A stretch of DNA of 64,000 nt from Blastobasis lacticolella (GCA_905147135.1 LR990049.1:8573428-8637427); one strand, 5' to 3'. Positions 11,825 through 23,529 are shown, numbered from the stretch's first letter. Made by a program: numbers and translations. The notes: generated by a model from the letters alone, not told the origin.

Positions 11825-12306
11825 TAGTTTATAGACACGACACCACAAAGCATGACCCTTGCATAACCATTGAAATAACTTCAACGTTAATTTAAGTACA
11901 GTTTGACGACTATAAGAAATACACAAGCTTTTCCTCGTAGACGGGTAATAAAAATTCAGCCTAGCATTGTAAAAGCTAGGTTAATAATAATTTATTTAAT
12001 TTTCCATTAATGAAATAGGGCGACATGCATAAATTGTAGTGTAGGTAGTTCTACTACAAACTGCTCGTCGTGTATGCGTGCAGTTGAGTTGGTGCATGCA
12101 GTCATTACTAATTTACATGGCTGGCAGCGTACGGCGAACCACATTTTAACTGCCATACAACGATATAGTGCACGGTAATTTATATTGCAAATGCGACCAA
12201 GTGTTTTATAAATAACCACTTCATATTCATAGCCTCACATATCACTACTACACACACGTATCACACGTCTCACCAGTGAGACGTACTAGTCACTGTGCTA
12301 CTCAAG
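11825..12306. other. No recognisable feature
   Basis: AT-rich sequence with repeated CACACGTCTCAC-like text near 12250-12290. No family or gene was assigned. Confidence 0.5.
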
Positions 12307-12321
12307 CCGCCTTGACTTCAT

Positions 12322-12475
12322 CATCATTGTCCTAGCGATTATCCCGGCCTCTGCCAGGGTCCGCTTTCCTACTCAAAAAATAATCCATTGCTTCTTGGGT
12401 CACCCACGGGGTCTCTTTCCTGATACCGGCAGATTCAGGCACCTATTTCCCACGTATCCCTGAGACTTCGGCATT
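12322..12475 (-). mobile_element. SINE-C retroposon with 15-bp target duplication
   Basis: The 154-bp insert is flanked by CCGCCTTGACTTCAT at 12307-12321 and again at 12476-12490, a perfect match. The lower-coordinate edge has CATCATC, the antisense form of a GATGATG tail. Inside are GCTTCTTGGGTCACCCACGG and TCCTGATACCGGCAGATTC, shared with 5362-5462. The source RNA is unknown and no pol III box is obvious. Confidence 0.9.
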
Positions 12476-12490
12476 CCGCCTTGACTTCAT

Positions 12491-13070
12491 ATGGATACAA
12501 AACCGGTCTTTTATTTTATTTGATCTAGGTCTCTCGGAACGTCGAATAAAGTATACAGTCCAATTTTCTTGATAGCTTCTTGCACCTTATTTGCCATACC
12601 GTCTCACATCGCAACACGACACGTACGTTTCCTCCTAAATGAATCGAGCTGTAACATCGAATTTGAACTAAGTGACAGAAATTTCCTATCGATTCCGATG
12701 AGAACATCGCTTGTAATTATATATTAAGGTCTACAATAAGCTGTTGCTGTGTCGCAGATGTCAGTCAATCATAATTTAAAACAATGTTACCGTCGTTACG
12801 CGCCTCGGGCGGTGGGTGAGTAATGGAAAGCTGTGATGAGTTCTAACTCACTCCTTCTGTTGGCCAATCAAAATGTAAATACGCCGTAGCTAGACAAGGG
12901 AATCAACTTATAATGCATTTTATTAAAGCAACACAATTTCTGCCCTAGTATTAAGTTAGGGGCTGTTTATTTCTCAGAAGGCAGAGAAAATGTTGGCAAC
13001 TTCAAATGTTTTAGTTAGATAATTTTTAACACCGACCTATTTAAGTAAGTAGTTTGTTTCCTCGACTTTC
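12491..13070. other. No recognisable feature
   Basis: Mixed sequence without a repeat family seen elsewhere in the window. Confidence 0.5.
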
Positions 13071-13245
13071 CCATAACAGCCCACTTAGGGCATCTCCCCA
13101 TGGAAAGGGGAGGTTATTGCCATAATCTAAACACTTGGCAGGCGGGTTGGAAATCGGAATGTTTTAAAAATAACAATGGAAAACGCTGCTGCCCATTTTC
13201 AGCCTACGGAGACTCTAGATCTTTTGCCTCGAAAATATGAGTCGT
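13071..13245 (-). mobile_element. SINE-B, partial
   Basis: Antisense CATAACAGCCCACTTAGGGC, GAGGTTATTGCCATAATCT, CTTGGCAGGCGGGTTGG, CTGCTGCCCATTTTCAGCC and CTTTTGCCTCGAAAAT. It stops before the 5' part present in the 17450 and 50718 copies. Confidence 0.9.
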
Positions 13246-14306
13246 ATTGTGATTGCTCAAAGCCATTACCTAAAATTGGAACTCTCAGAGTCTATCCATA
13301 TACCATGGCAAAAAAGTAACAGTAACCCAAGTCATAGGCCCGAACATTTCCGTAAAACAGACATAAAAAATAACAAAGTAAGATGCCATTTGGAAGTTAT
13401 CACTACTTCAATGACCTTATCGTTTAAAGCACTCAGCCAAACGAGCGCTCTAGTTGAAGCATCATAATGCGTCATTTACGCTTGGACTCGCGAGATAAAC
13501 TGTGCTTATCTGTAGCTTAGTTGTAGAGTTAATACGGGCTACGTGCCATGAATAGAGTAACGCTCTGAGATGCTCTGTGGACATTAAGGGGTTTTAATTC
13601 TTTAAGTTTGAGTGTAGTTTTGAAAGAGTCAAAAATAAAAAAATCTTAAATTAATCTCGTTTGACGACATGAGTGGTTCAGTGGTCGACATGCCGATCAT
13701 AGAAATGATGAATCATTTCTATTTCTGCCTCAGTGTTAATTTCTGTCACGGATCTGGATATAACAAATATCCAATATAGGTTGATACCTAATCCGATTGA
13801 TGATTCATAATCTACCTGCCCTTATATCAATAGATGGAATTCGCATATTTAAAAATATGTAAAAAAAACAGTACAAGCTTTGCCTAATTTGAGCATATTT
13901 ATTGATATATTTCATTTTTTTAATCTCATACAGCAAAAATATAAGTATATAATATAAACTTGCTAGTAGTTTTCATGGCTTGGTAGAGTATTTAGCTTTA
14001 GTGTAGGCGGGGAGAACATAAATTGCGGTTTTGGTGCATACCTATGCATGCCACTCTGATCGGCAGCCCGACTTAACCGATGTGCCTGCAGTAAAAGCTT
14101 TACTTTAGACATGAAACATGAGTTTTCAAAAGAATTGCCTAAAAATTGTTATTAATTTAAAGACACATTTGAAATTATAATGCCTCGGCTAAGGAATGGA
14201 TCACGTTCCCTGAACAATATGGTCTGAACGCATCATCACTTACCAACAGCTGAGATGGCGTTTAAATGCCTGTCTAGTCTAGTATATAAATAATTACAAC
14301 TGTGAG
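13246..14306. other. No recognisable feature
   Basis: AT-rich sequence. There is no supported gene or repeat family. Confidence 0.5.
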
Positions 14307-14333
14307 AAACAGCTGCTATTGCAGCAGCTGTTT
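14307..14333. repeat. 11-bp perfect hairpin
   Basis: AAACAGCTGCT (14307-14317), loop ATTGC, AGCAGCTGTTT (14323-14333). The arms contain CAGCTG E-box cores, which could also be read as bHLH sites. Confidence 0.8.
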
Positions 14334-15860
14334 AATTTGTTTTGTTAGACGAATATTTGTCACTACACTCCTAGTTTTTCGGTAGACATTCAGTTATAAA
14401 CTGTAGGTACTCTATATTCGTTTACCTTTATTACCCTTTTGTTATTTCGCACAAACTATATTGAAACCCAATCCGATTTACAGTTCGAATATACACCCAA
14501 ACCTTTGAACAGCTGCGAGAGGTTGATCTGTATCGCAGCGAGACACTAAAGCGACAAAAGGGCCGGTGTGTGCCGGTGCTGTAAATAAAGCAGTCCATTT
14601 TATTGTGAAGGTAACGCGAGGGTTCGGCCAGAGGGCTATCGACACTATTTAACTAGGACCATTGGGTAATAGTGTTCAGTGCGTATTACGAAAACGTGCT
14701 CTCGACAGACGTGGGTTCTACCCTGCCGGGGGTGGGAGGGTCCCGCGAATGGAGAGGCAGAAATTGAAATGTAGCGGGCTTTGATTGTTGGCGTTGAAAT
14801 TAATATAATTGTAGGTGTTAAGAGCTTATTACATTTGTCAAAATTTTGTCGTCTACATTCAGAAGATAAAAGGGTGATCAAAGTGGAATGTATTGTTCAA
14901 AGAGTAAAAGAGTAAAAAATTTACCATATTGTACTAGCAATGTAATAATCGCATAAGCATAGTAACGCTCTAAAGACTCCAAATACAGAGAAACATTTAA
15001 GATCTACAGTGCCAGTGCTGTGCCCCAAAGACTCCAACCAAACTACCAGTAATCTTTACCTGCCCCATTTCCTCCAGCCACCTGGGGTTCAAAATGTGTC
15101 TCGAAATTGCGTGGTCGCCTCTGGAGGGTAAAAAGTAAATACGCAATCTGTAAAAACACAGATTACAAAATTTACGTGGTAGTAAATTGTAGGCCCCTCA
15201 AACCGCGCCTGTACGTCCTCACGAAGCCACACCGCGCCACTTGGCCCCCATATATTTTCTTTATCACTCCTTTTGCCTCTTGACCCTTTCTGTTTATTGC
15301 TCGCAGCTCGTTGCTTAAAAATAAAAGGCACTTTATTATAACACACCGACGTGGAGAAACTTTTGATAGCCAATAACAATAAATAAAATGTTGTGGACAA
15401 GGTCGCGAGTAAGACACATATTTTGCAGGTTTACTTCTTATTAGAAAGTAATGTAAAGTTATTTTTTAAGTTTTAGGTACTTAGTACGTACTTACCTCGT
15501 GTTTCGTGACACAAATACAATGTAGCGAATATTATTAATTTTGTTTTATTGGTTTACCGAAAGATAGGACACTACATTTAACATCTAAATCTAAGGTATT
15601 ATAATCGTTTTGTTAGTGCCTATCAAATTACAGGTAAATACATTATTTACGCAGAACAATAACATTAATTGTAAGTACATGATTTTCACATTATAATATA
15701 CCATTTAAAGATCACCATAAAAGAGACTTAAATTATTATCAGTTTCACCTATAAACGTATCCACTTCCTCCACCCTACAAAGATGCTCATTAAGCTAATG
15801 ACAAGTATTGAAAAGTATACTATGACGGCTTAAGTACGTTTATTTCTTGGGAAACATATA
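14334..15860. other. No recognisable gene
   Basis: Two patches (14555-14760 and 15060-15260) are GC-richer than their surroundings. Minus-strand open frames of about 80-100 codons there show no domain I know. Confidence 0.5.
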
Positions 15861-16750
15861 TATGTCGCAGCCATCTGGTTAAATCAGCCATTTAATGAGA
15901 AGGCTAGTCCGTTATTTAATCGCCGGCATTCAATTGAATGTCTAGGCCGATCGTTGATTTAACTAACATCACTCAACGTTTATCTAGTTGGCTTATTAAA
16001 GCCAGCCCTTTGGAGACGGCTGAAGTAAAATAAGGCAGGTGATTTAAATTTAGTTCAAATTTTATCTACTGCTGCGCTCTGGTAGTCACCAAAACAAATC
16101 TGGCGTCAGACAGCTCGCACAGCAAGCAATGTATTTTTTTCGTTTTAACTAAATTTCAAATGTGGCACCTACGTGCTTTTAAGTAAGAATTGACATAACG
16201 TTAAGTAAGAGTTAAGATAACTTAATATGTTAATTTTCTTTTTATACTTACATTACTTACCTTTAATTAGAAATGCCAAACTTTTGTGTCATTTTATATT
16301 TAATATTGTAAAATAAGAAAGTGCACTGTTGCTGTTGTTCCTACTACATAGTTACAAGTAGTAAATAAGTTATAAATTTAAAGTTTTTATTAAATATTTT
16401 TACTGAGTAAAATACTGTTATAGGTACACAATACAATTAATTGTATACCTACTTATTTAATATCTTGCCACTAATAATGTTTTATTAAATAAAAGTGATC
16501 TTTATTATTTCATTATCTTTTATCTTAAATAAAGTTTACCATTTAAGTTTACCAGCGAACTTATGGTCACTCTAACCAACCATCTGTATACCCTTTAACA
16601 AAACGGCTAAATAACGTTCAGCCAAGTAGTCAGACGTTACGTTCGACAACTTGGCTAGTTATACTTTAGCCATTTAATTAAATGCCGGCGTTTAATTAAA
16701 GGACTAGCCTTCTCATTAATTGGCTGATTTATCCAGATGGCTGCGACATA
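15861..16750. mobile_element. 890-bp element with 80-bp TIRs and TA target duplication
   Basis: The first 80 bases (TATGTCGCAGCCATCTGG...) and the reverse complement of the last 80 differ at about seven positions. TA lies directly outside both ends (15859-15860, 16751-16752), as for Tc1/mariner-type insertions. The interior is AT-rich with no transposase ORF, so this is a non-autonomous element. Confidence 0.88.
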
Positions 16751-17438
16751 TACACAAACATGGTCAGAGTGTATGCGATTTACGTCATAATAAAAATATA
16801 TATTGTATATGAAGAACATGTATTGTATATGTCATTATATTCTTATTTGCTTGAACAATTAGACATTTCTAAAAGAGTAGGTATTTCTAAATAGCAAGTA
16901 AAATGGTCGGTCTCCGTTCGGAGAGGACGTGTGAACCTCGGACGTCCGTCTAGACACGTTTAATCCCAGATTTTACTTCACTTGAGCACTTAAATAAAGA
17001 ACTCGGGATTTATTTCACGTTACCTACTTTTTATCTTAGTGCAATGCCTTTTAGTAAACCATTGTAGATTTTGCTGAACTGTTACTGATTGTATTACATT
17101 GTGATGTGCACTTAAATAGATGGATTTCACAGTCACTTTAAAATAGGTATACTAACGTATATTTACATAATCTAAATACAGAATAACAGTCTATCTGTTA
17201 GGTACTGTTACGGTTTCAATGGCCTGGAATTGAATGAAACCTTTGCAAAATCATATTTCTGTTCGGATTCTGACAATTTCTGATAAATCGTCCCGCGTAT
17301 TTTTACATGACTGGACTTGACGACGTTACTGAAAAGGGCATTGCTTTTAATTGCGTCTTGGTGTTTAACAGCTTAATGGCCGTAACCTTTTTCTTTTTTA
17401 TATTAATTTCAACTTAATCCGTGTCGTATCCGTGGTAG
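16751..17438. other. No recognisable feature
   Basis: AT-rich sequence. GTCGGTCTCCGTTCGGAGAG near 16905 forms a small hairpin, TCTCCGTTCGGAGA. Nothing else was assigned. Confidence 0.5.
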
Positions 17439-17449
17439 TCTGTATCCGT

Positions 17450-17707
17450 GGCCGTGTGGTGTCCGGCAAAGAAGAATAGCACAAACCCCTTACATTCATG
17501 GGTGTCGTACAAGGCGACGAATGTTTTCGAGGCATAAGATCAAGAGTCTGGAAAATGGGCAGCAGCATTTTCCATTGTTATATTTAAACACTGCGATCTC
17601 CAACCCGCCTGCCAAGCGTGGAGATTATGGCAATAACCTCCCCATTCGTGGGAGATGCCCTAAGTCCTGCAGTGGACTGTTACGGGGTGTGATAATGATG
17701 ATGATGA
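17450..17707 (+). mobile_element. SINE-B, full length with 11-bp target duplication
   Basis: The 258-bp insert is flanked by TCTGTATCCGT at 17439-17449 and 17708-17718, a perfect match. It starts GGCCGTGTGGTGTCCGGC, passes GGGTGTCGTACAAGGCGACG and GTGGAGATTATGGCAATAAC, and ends CCTGCAGTGGACTGTTACGG plus a GATGATGATGAT tail. The start is the same as in the 50718 copy, which argues for a defined 5' end. No clear pol III box is visible. Confidence 0.93.
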
Positions 17708-17718
17708 TCTGTATCCGT

Positions 17719-18814
17719 TCGTGGGAAAAAGGATCTTGAATGTCCGAGAGCTAACTAGACAGACAGCCGGACCACAAAGTGATCCAGATAAGGGTTCCGT
17801 TTTTACCTCTAGAGGTTCAAACACCTAGAATGAAGCTATATTTTCGAAAGAGTTTTCATATATATGCAAATCCCTTCACTCTTCTACCGCCAGCAAAAAC
17901 GACAAATTGAATTCTTATCTTTTAAAATACTCGTGGAAGGTACTCGAAACTTTAGCTCGCGGAGCGAAATCGAATCTAGTTGTTTGTTACGTTAGACTAA
18001 GTTACATGTATGCGCTATATAGGTATATAGAGGTAGGTACCTCTTTTATGTATGTAGTAGCCCCCGCAGTTTACAACCGCAAGCAGTTCAGATATCTGTA
18101 AACATTCAACTAACCCGCGGGCCCTATTTTTTTTTTCAGGTTAGAAAAGTATGCCATGTAGCTTATGTCACTCAGTATATCAATTCAGTAGTTTCTGAGA
18201 TTATCTCCTGCTACTAATACTAAAACTTTTCCTCTTTAATATAATAAACATAGTACCTAAGAGTGTAGATAATGCTTTTTACTATTTTTCAAAATATTTG
18301 TAGGTAAGTATCGAAGAAGGGAAATCCATGTGGTGACGTCTGACGCAACAGACTTGTTACAATATAGGTATTTGATCCATGTCCTTTTGTTTCCACTTGC
18401 ACAGCGAGTATAAGTAACAATATTTTCTCAACTTATTCTTATAAACATAATGCTTTACCCGGCGTGAGAAATACAAATGAGGACAACGAGAGAAGGACGA
18501 GTAACAACGGATCTTCGGCTGTGTAACCTATATCATATCTAGCTGCCGTCTCACACAAAATAAGCAGCCGTATAAATAAAAAGAATAAAACATTGTTTTC
18601 CTGCAGTTCGTTTGTATTGTGTGGAGGTATATTACATTATTGCCGGTCGGCTGCGCACGCGGCCGGCTGCCTACGCGTTGGGCTGTTTATGTCGTCGCAT
18701 TGGACCGTGTCACGGTTGATTTGGTCGACTCGAATCAACCTCTGTCTCGGGGACTGATATATGTAGCCTATATTTTATAGAGTTGGATGTGTAGAAATTA
18801 TTATGATTATTATT
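17719..18814. other. No recognisable gene
   Basis: Mostly AT-rich. A GC-rich patch at 18640-18770 (GGTCGGCTGCGCACGCGGCC) could be regulatory, but no gene start is evident nearby. Confidence 0.45.
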
Positions 18815-19310
18815 TTCATTAGACTAGTCAGGCATTTGACCGCCATCTCACCTGGTGGTAGGTGACGATGCGGCTGAAGATAGAGAATGCCTGTTTAGAA
18901 ACAGCCACTCATATATTCACTCTAGCCTTGAAGGCATCCAGATTATAATGATCAGGGAACACACTCGCAGGCAACGTCTTCCATTCCTTAGCCGTACGTA
19001 TAATAAAGCGCGGATTGCTGAAAGATCCACGGCATTAGATTGAAGCGTTCCCGATGGCGGAAAAGGGCGGTATGAGGTCATGCAACTGCTTTGCACACTC
19101 TTCAAAATACAACCTGTAGAAGGCCGACAGACGCGCAACCCTACACCGATGCTCTAGGCTCTGCAGCTTAGCATTCATCAATTGAAGATCATCATCATCA
19201 CAAGAAGATAATAATCTTCTTTGCACTTTCAGAGGTGGCAACAGAACTCCATGCAGAATCAGACTTGTGCTGAACAACTGAAGCAACTGCTTTAAAGTCA
19301 AGTACCGCCC
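18815..19310 (-). mobile_element. Non-LTR retrotransposon C-terminal RT region, decayed
   Basis: Minus-strand frames give [46 protein letters not shown] and [10 protein letters not shown], in order, with frameshifts between. This is the post-RT C-terminal region of Jockey/CR1-type LINE ORF2. The 3' edge has CACCTGGTGGTAGGTGACG (antisense). It is the same family as 23530-24310. Confidence 0.85.
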
Positions 19311-20330
19311 TGCAAAGTAAGTCGTGAGATATAAATCAAAATCATCATATCACCTACAAAACGTTAAATATTTTACATTATGTTTCCTCCCGAGAATTCT
19401 TTACAAGGACTAGCTTATGAATGTAAAGTACGTTCATGATTCCTTTAGTAGGTAAAAAAATAGTAGGTAGGTAGGAATCCTTATTTTGTTGGGAAATTTT
19501 ATACATAGGTACATTAATATCAGGTGTTGGTTTGCGTGACACCGTGGCTGGAAGTGAAACTCACCCTGCGAGAAACATTAAGGTGTAGCGTCGCTTGTGA
19601 AGGTGTATGCATTTCTTGCGAAGTTGCGACCGATGGAGTGTACCTTACCAACGGTGGGGTGAAATATTTTTTGTTAATATTTAATGACGTGAAAGTATGA
19701 GTATAGGGTAATTTGAGAGGTTTCAAACAAAAAACTCATAATGGTTCCTTGTCTTATCTATTTTTCATAATATAAAGAATTATGCTGTAATTTAGTAAGA
19801 GCCACTTCGGTATGCATTGAGCCTAAACCATAGAATGCTGAAAATTGCTAAACCACCATTAATGGTGGTAGAATATTAGTCGATGGAAACATAGGTACAC
19901 AGTACACACACGACATACAAACAACATACCAAACACAGGCTGTAAATATTAACGACGTACGGCATTAAGAGATAATTGCCAAAGGAATTTCTTATTAACC
20001 GCCGCCGCTTCCAATCATCGTTTATTTTTTTCAACACCAATTACCTTTGGCCGTTTTCTTTCGCCAGCCCCTTCCGTCCTCGGCGCCGGGAATAAAACCC
20101 GGCTAATGAAATAATATAGGACTGCAGTCACCCGTGACGAGCCCATCTCGATTAGTTAAAGCGAGCACCTCGCGCTCTGCATATACACATTTCTATTATT
20201 GACGCTGTTGATGGCTAGCTCATGTTTGTAGACGTGTATGTACGTACGTATGTACCTGCAGCGCCGTGTATACGGGACAGATTCATAGCCGTGTGGTATT
20301 CGAAAGCGCTGGGATAGAGTTTAACTACAT
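19311..20330. other. No recognisable gene
   Basis: AT-rich sequence with a GTAC-rich palindromic run at 20238-20257 (TATGTACGTACGTATGTAC). No family was assigned. Confidence 0.45.
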
Positions 20331-20395
20331 AATCGTGGACAAATTCACATTCTAGCTCCAAACTCTATAAGTGCTAGGCTAGATAACTGCCATCG
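20331..20395 (-). repeat. Fragment of repeat family I
   Basis: AATCGTGGACAAATTCACA, CTAGCTCCAAACT and GTGCTAGGCTAGATAACTG are shared with 28395-28480 and 49790-50010. Only about 65 bases are left. Confidence 0.6.
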
Positions 20396-20681
20396 TATTT
20401 ATAGGGATAGTTTCGTATCAATAAAGGCGTCTCCATAGTGCTTCAAGAATGTGTTGTCAAATTGAAGCCACAAATGCGAGTTTTCAATTGCAGCCGGAGC
20501 AAACCCGTGGCTTATATGCAAAACCCTCCACCACCCATGGCCAATCTCACCAGGCCGATCCGCGGAAGATGCGCCGGGGCTCTTGCTAGTTGCCACGTAT
20601 GCACAGCTTGACTCCCTTGACTTGAAGTTGTTTACTGTAGATTCTGTATTAACATTTCTAGTTTACTCACGTTTTACGTTT

Positions 20682-20802
20682 CTAGTGCACGGGCAAACCA
20701 ACCTTTTGTGGGTCTCCTAAACGTCTGCTATCGCTACAAAGTGGCATTTTTTCTCGTACTCGGTGACGTAGAATAACCTAAGTCACCCTCACAGTCTACA
20801 AT
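20682..20802 (+). repeat. Repeat family H, single arm
   Basis: GTGCACGGGCAAACCAACC, GTGGGTCTCCTAAACGTC, CGCTACAAAGTGGCATTTT and ACCCTCACAGT match one arm of the foldback repeat at 24722-25167. The 280 bases upstream contain an open minus-strand frame that I could not identify. Confidence 0.7.
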
Positions 20803-20814
20803 ATTATAATACTA

Positions 20815-20950
20815 TAAATAAAGGCTTTTACGGGGTCGGCAACGCGTGGGTGATGCCCCTGGTATTGCAAACGTCCATAGGCTGCGGTGACTGCTTACCA
20901 TCAGGCAGGCGGTAAGCTTGTTTGCCACCTTGGTGGTATGAAAAAAATTA
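20815..20950 (+). repeat. Repeat family D (lepidopteran type)
   Basis: GGCTTTTACGGGGTCGGCAA, CGCGTGGGTGATGCCCCTGG, GTCCATAGGCTGCGGTGACT and GCTTACCATCAGGCAGGCGG, ending with a poly-A-like tail. It resembles a widespread lepidopteran LINE-derived repeat. Other copies: 41085-41160, 43236-43296, 50125-50430, 57716-57795. Confidence 0.75.
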
Positions 20951-21143
20951 GCGACTCGTCCTGCAATTATACACACGGATACCAAACTTTATAGGATCCG
21001 TTCACCTGGTCTAATCTGAAGATTGACAAAAAATACTCAAAATCGGTCCAGCCCATTCAGAGTCCACAATACACAAAATGTAAAACTTCCAGAGATTACG
21101 AACAACTTGGTTACTTCTTTAACATTTTATTAAAGTACTCATA

Positions 21144-21486
21144 AGGAGCGTCGATGGCCGAGTAGATACGGTATCCGATTCGTAAGCGAGAGGTGCCGGT
21201 TTCAAATCCCACTGCAGCTATGTATGTACATTAGTTGAATACTAACCGATGCTCTAACGGTGAGGGAAAACATCGTGATGAAACCTGCACATTCAGGCGA
21301 CTGAATTTGTAGCCAATATCCCATCGGTCAGGTTCCCCTGGTAGCAGGGTCACGGAGGTCAGATGGCAGTCGCTCCACTATAATCACCTGATCTGCCACT
21401 CCTGAATCATGGTTAAGGCGGACCCCGGGCCCTTGTGCGCGAGTGCATAACCGAGACCTTAACGCCAAGATGATTATTATTATTTT
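21144..21486 (+). mobile_element. SINE-A, full length with tRNA-like head
   Basis: The head reads AGGAGCGTCGATGGCCGAGT ... GGTTTCAAATCCCACTGC. The first part looks like the A-box arm of a tRNA-Ser or tRNA-Leu and the second like a B-box. The body and AACGCCAAGATGATTATTAT tail follow. The flanks AGTACTCATA (21134-21143) and AGTAATCATA (21487-21496) match at nine of ten, a likely target duplication. At 343 bases it is the best-preserved copy here. Confidence 0.93.
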
Positions 21487-21496
21487 AGTAATCATA

Positions 21497-22953
21497 GACA
21501 ACTCTTTACATTAGTAAATTTTTTTTACATACACAGTTTAATATAGTTATAAAGTTATTTATTTTACACCGGCGGGAATCACGAACCCATTCGGTTTATT
21601 ATTGGCATGCTAAATTCACGATCATGTAACGGAAGCTCTGTCAATATGTAAAATCAAATCTGCAGTGAAAACATCATGGAGATTTCCCAAAGGGTGTCCA
21701 TTTTTATTAGGCTAACGCGGGGTCCGTCCATCCAATTTGAACCCTGGTGCTCCGGGGCGGACGGCAGGCCCAGCCCTACCTGTTTAAAGGTAATAAGATA
21801 AAAGTTTTACAAACTAAACGTTATGAGTGTGATGGGGTAGCATGCATGGGTGCGGCCTGTAAGCGTCGAATAAGTAATTGTTGGGTGCAATGTACCTAGA
21901 TTGTCTAGCTTGTAAGTAAAAATTAAATTTTTTGTCGCCGTTTATTAACACCCACATTATAAACGTTTCCCGATGTGTTTATACCAAGGGTCACTGGAGC
22001 TAGAGCAAAAAGACGAGCGGCAATGCTTTGCTTGTTCAATCACGAATTTATGAACAAGGTTCAATGTATCTCAACCATTTTAATGGAAATTACGATAAAC
22101 CGCGTCATCTATCCAGCGGGGTGCTGCTTGTATTACGCTCGAATACATAAAAGTAATACTGATCGTTACTTGTCCCAATCCACCTCTCGAATCATATTGT
22201 TTTAACTTTAAGAAATCTTTGATAATACAGGAGAAATTCGCCAAGAAAATTTGTAGGTAACTATTCTGCCTTACTTCGCTTCGGCTAAGTATTCATCATC
22301 ATATTTAATTATGTACTCATAGTCATCATTCGAGCGGTCCATCCAGCTACTGCTAGGGCTTCCATACTCATTCTCTCATCCATTTCGCCCTGCCGATACA
22401 GTAGCCTCTGGCTCTTGCACCCGACTCCGCATGTCGCAAAGCCCAAGAAGTAATGTATTTAATTCAACATATCTAGGGTTTTCAGGAAGCAATGTATTTA
22501 TTTCAATACATCTTATTTGATACCGACAGCCTAACGTATTTGAATGCCTAAACACCAAAAGGGCATATGTCATATGCAAAACAAAAGGGCATGTGTATTT
22601 ACGCATTCATTTGGCCCCTTTCTCGATTCGTCATGGACGCACTTGTCCTAAGTGTGCCACTGATGTACCAGGGCTATAGTTAAAGATTCTTCATTCTCAT
22701 TAAATACATACATGCCACTTACATGAGAAGAAATCACTTACAAATATGATTATTTAAAGTTCGCTCTTTTTAGTAAAATCACCATTTCATTCACTAGGTA
22801 TAAATTATTTTACTCACCAGATATTATCACAAAACCTTTAAGTTAAGACAATAATATTACCTGTCCAAAGCGGTTAAACAACTAACTCAACTCTGAACTT
22901 ACTCATTTCAAATCTAACGTAAAGGAATATACGTAACTTATATATAAATAAGT
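21497..22953. other. No recognisable gene
   Basis: AT-rich with a GC-rich patch at 21715-21785. In-window duplication of CAATGTATTTATTTCAA/TAATGTATTTAATTCAA occurs at 22450-22505. No coding support. Confidence 0.45.
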
Positions 22954-22967
22954 ACTTAATAAGTTAT

Positions 22968-23034
22968 AGGCGGACCTTGGGACCTCGCGTGCCGCGCTGG
23001 GGCGTAACCGGGACATAACGCCAAGATGTTGATG
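22968..23034 (+). mobile_element. SINE-A remnant of 67 bp with perfect 14-bp target duplication
   Basis: Only the last part of SINE-A is present (GGCGGACC ... AACGCCAAGATGTTGATG). It lies between ACTTAATAAGTTAT at 22954-22967 and the identical ACTTAATAAGTTAT at 23035-23048, so it inserted in this truncated form. Confidence 0.94.
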
Positions 23035-23048
23035 ACTTAATAAGTTAT

Positions 23049-23529
23049 TTAACTTAATATAGTTCAAACTTACTCGTACAAATGCGATGTTTGATTTGAT
23101 ATGAAATCCCTTGAATGATGATATGAAAACTTCTATGGATTTTGTTATCCGAAATAAATATTTATTTATTTATTTTATTATTATACAATATCTAACTATT
23201 CTGTCTTTCAAAAACTAGTTTTACGAAACGCTATCCAGCTTGTACGAGTACATTTCAAAGAGACAATCAATCACGTGCCACTCGTAAAAACTAGATGAAA
23301 CCAGGGACGTAGAATACCTATTTATAATAATTTTTCGCAAACGTCTCAGAGACGTCTTCGCGCTGCGCTGTGGTGAGAGGACAAATGCTACTTCTTGCCC
23401 CCGTGGACACTATTAGTCTTTATATCGCTTTACAAAACACCCGACGAGAAAAGTTCATTAATCAACCGGTCTCAGTCTCCCTGAAAATATATTTCGCTGA
23501 CGTTTAAGTTCGTTTGTCCATCTGCTCGT
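23049..23529. other. No recognisable gene
   Basis: It includes a TTTA-rich run (23158-23192). It may contain decayed 3' sequence of the retrotransposon that follows. Confidence 0.5.

Noticed and set aside
15089..15417. Minus-strand open frame of about 100 codons as a small secreted protein
   Set aside because: The N-terminus is hydrophobic, but the remainder has no codon-like bias, no neighbours and an overlapping frame of similar length.
21144..21240. A tRNA gene
   Set aside because: The tRNA-like text is the head of a SINE: it lacks a proper acceptor stem and anticodon arm and is followed by the shared SINE body. The same holds for 56240-56312 and 9850-9920.
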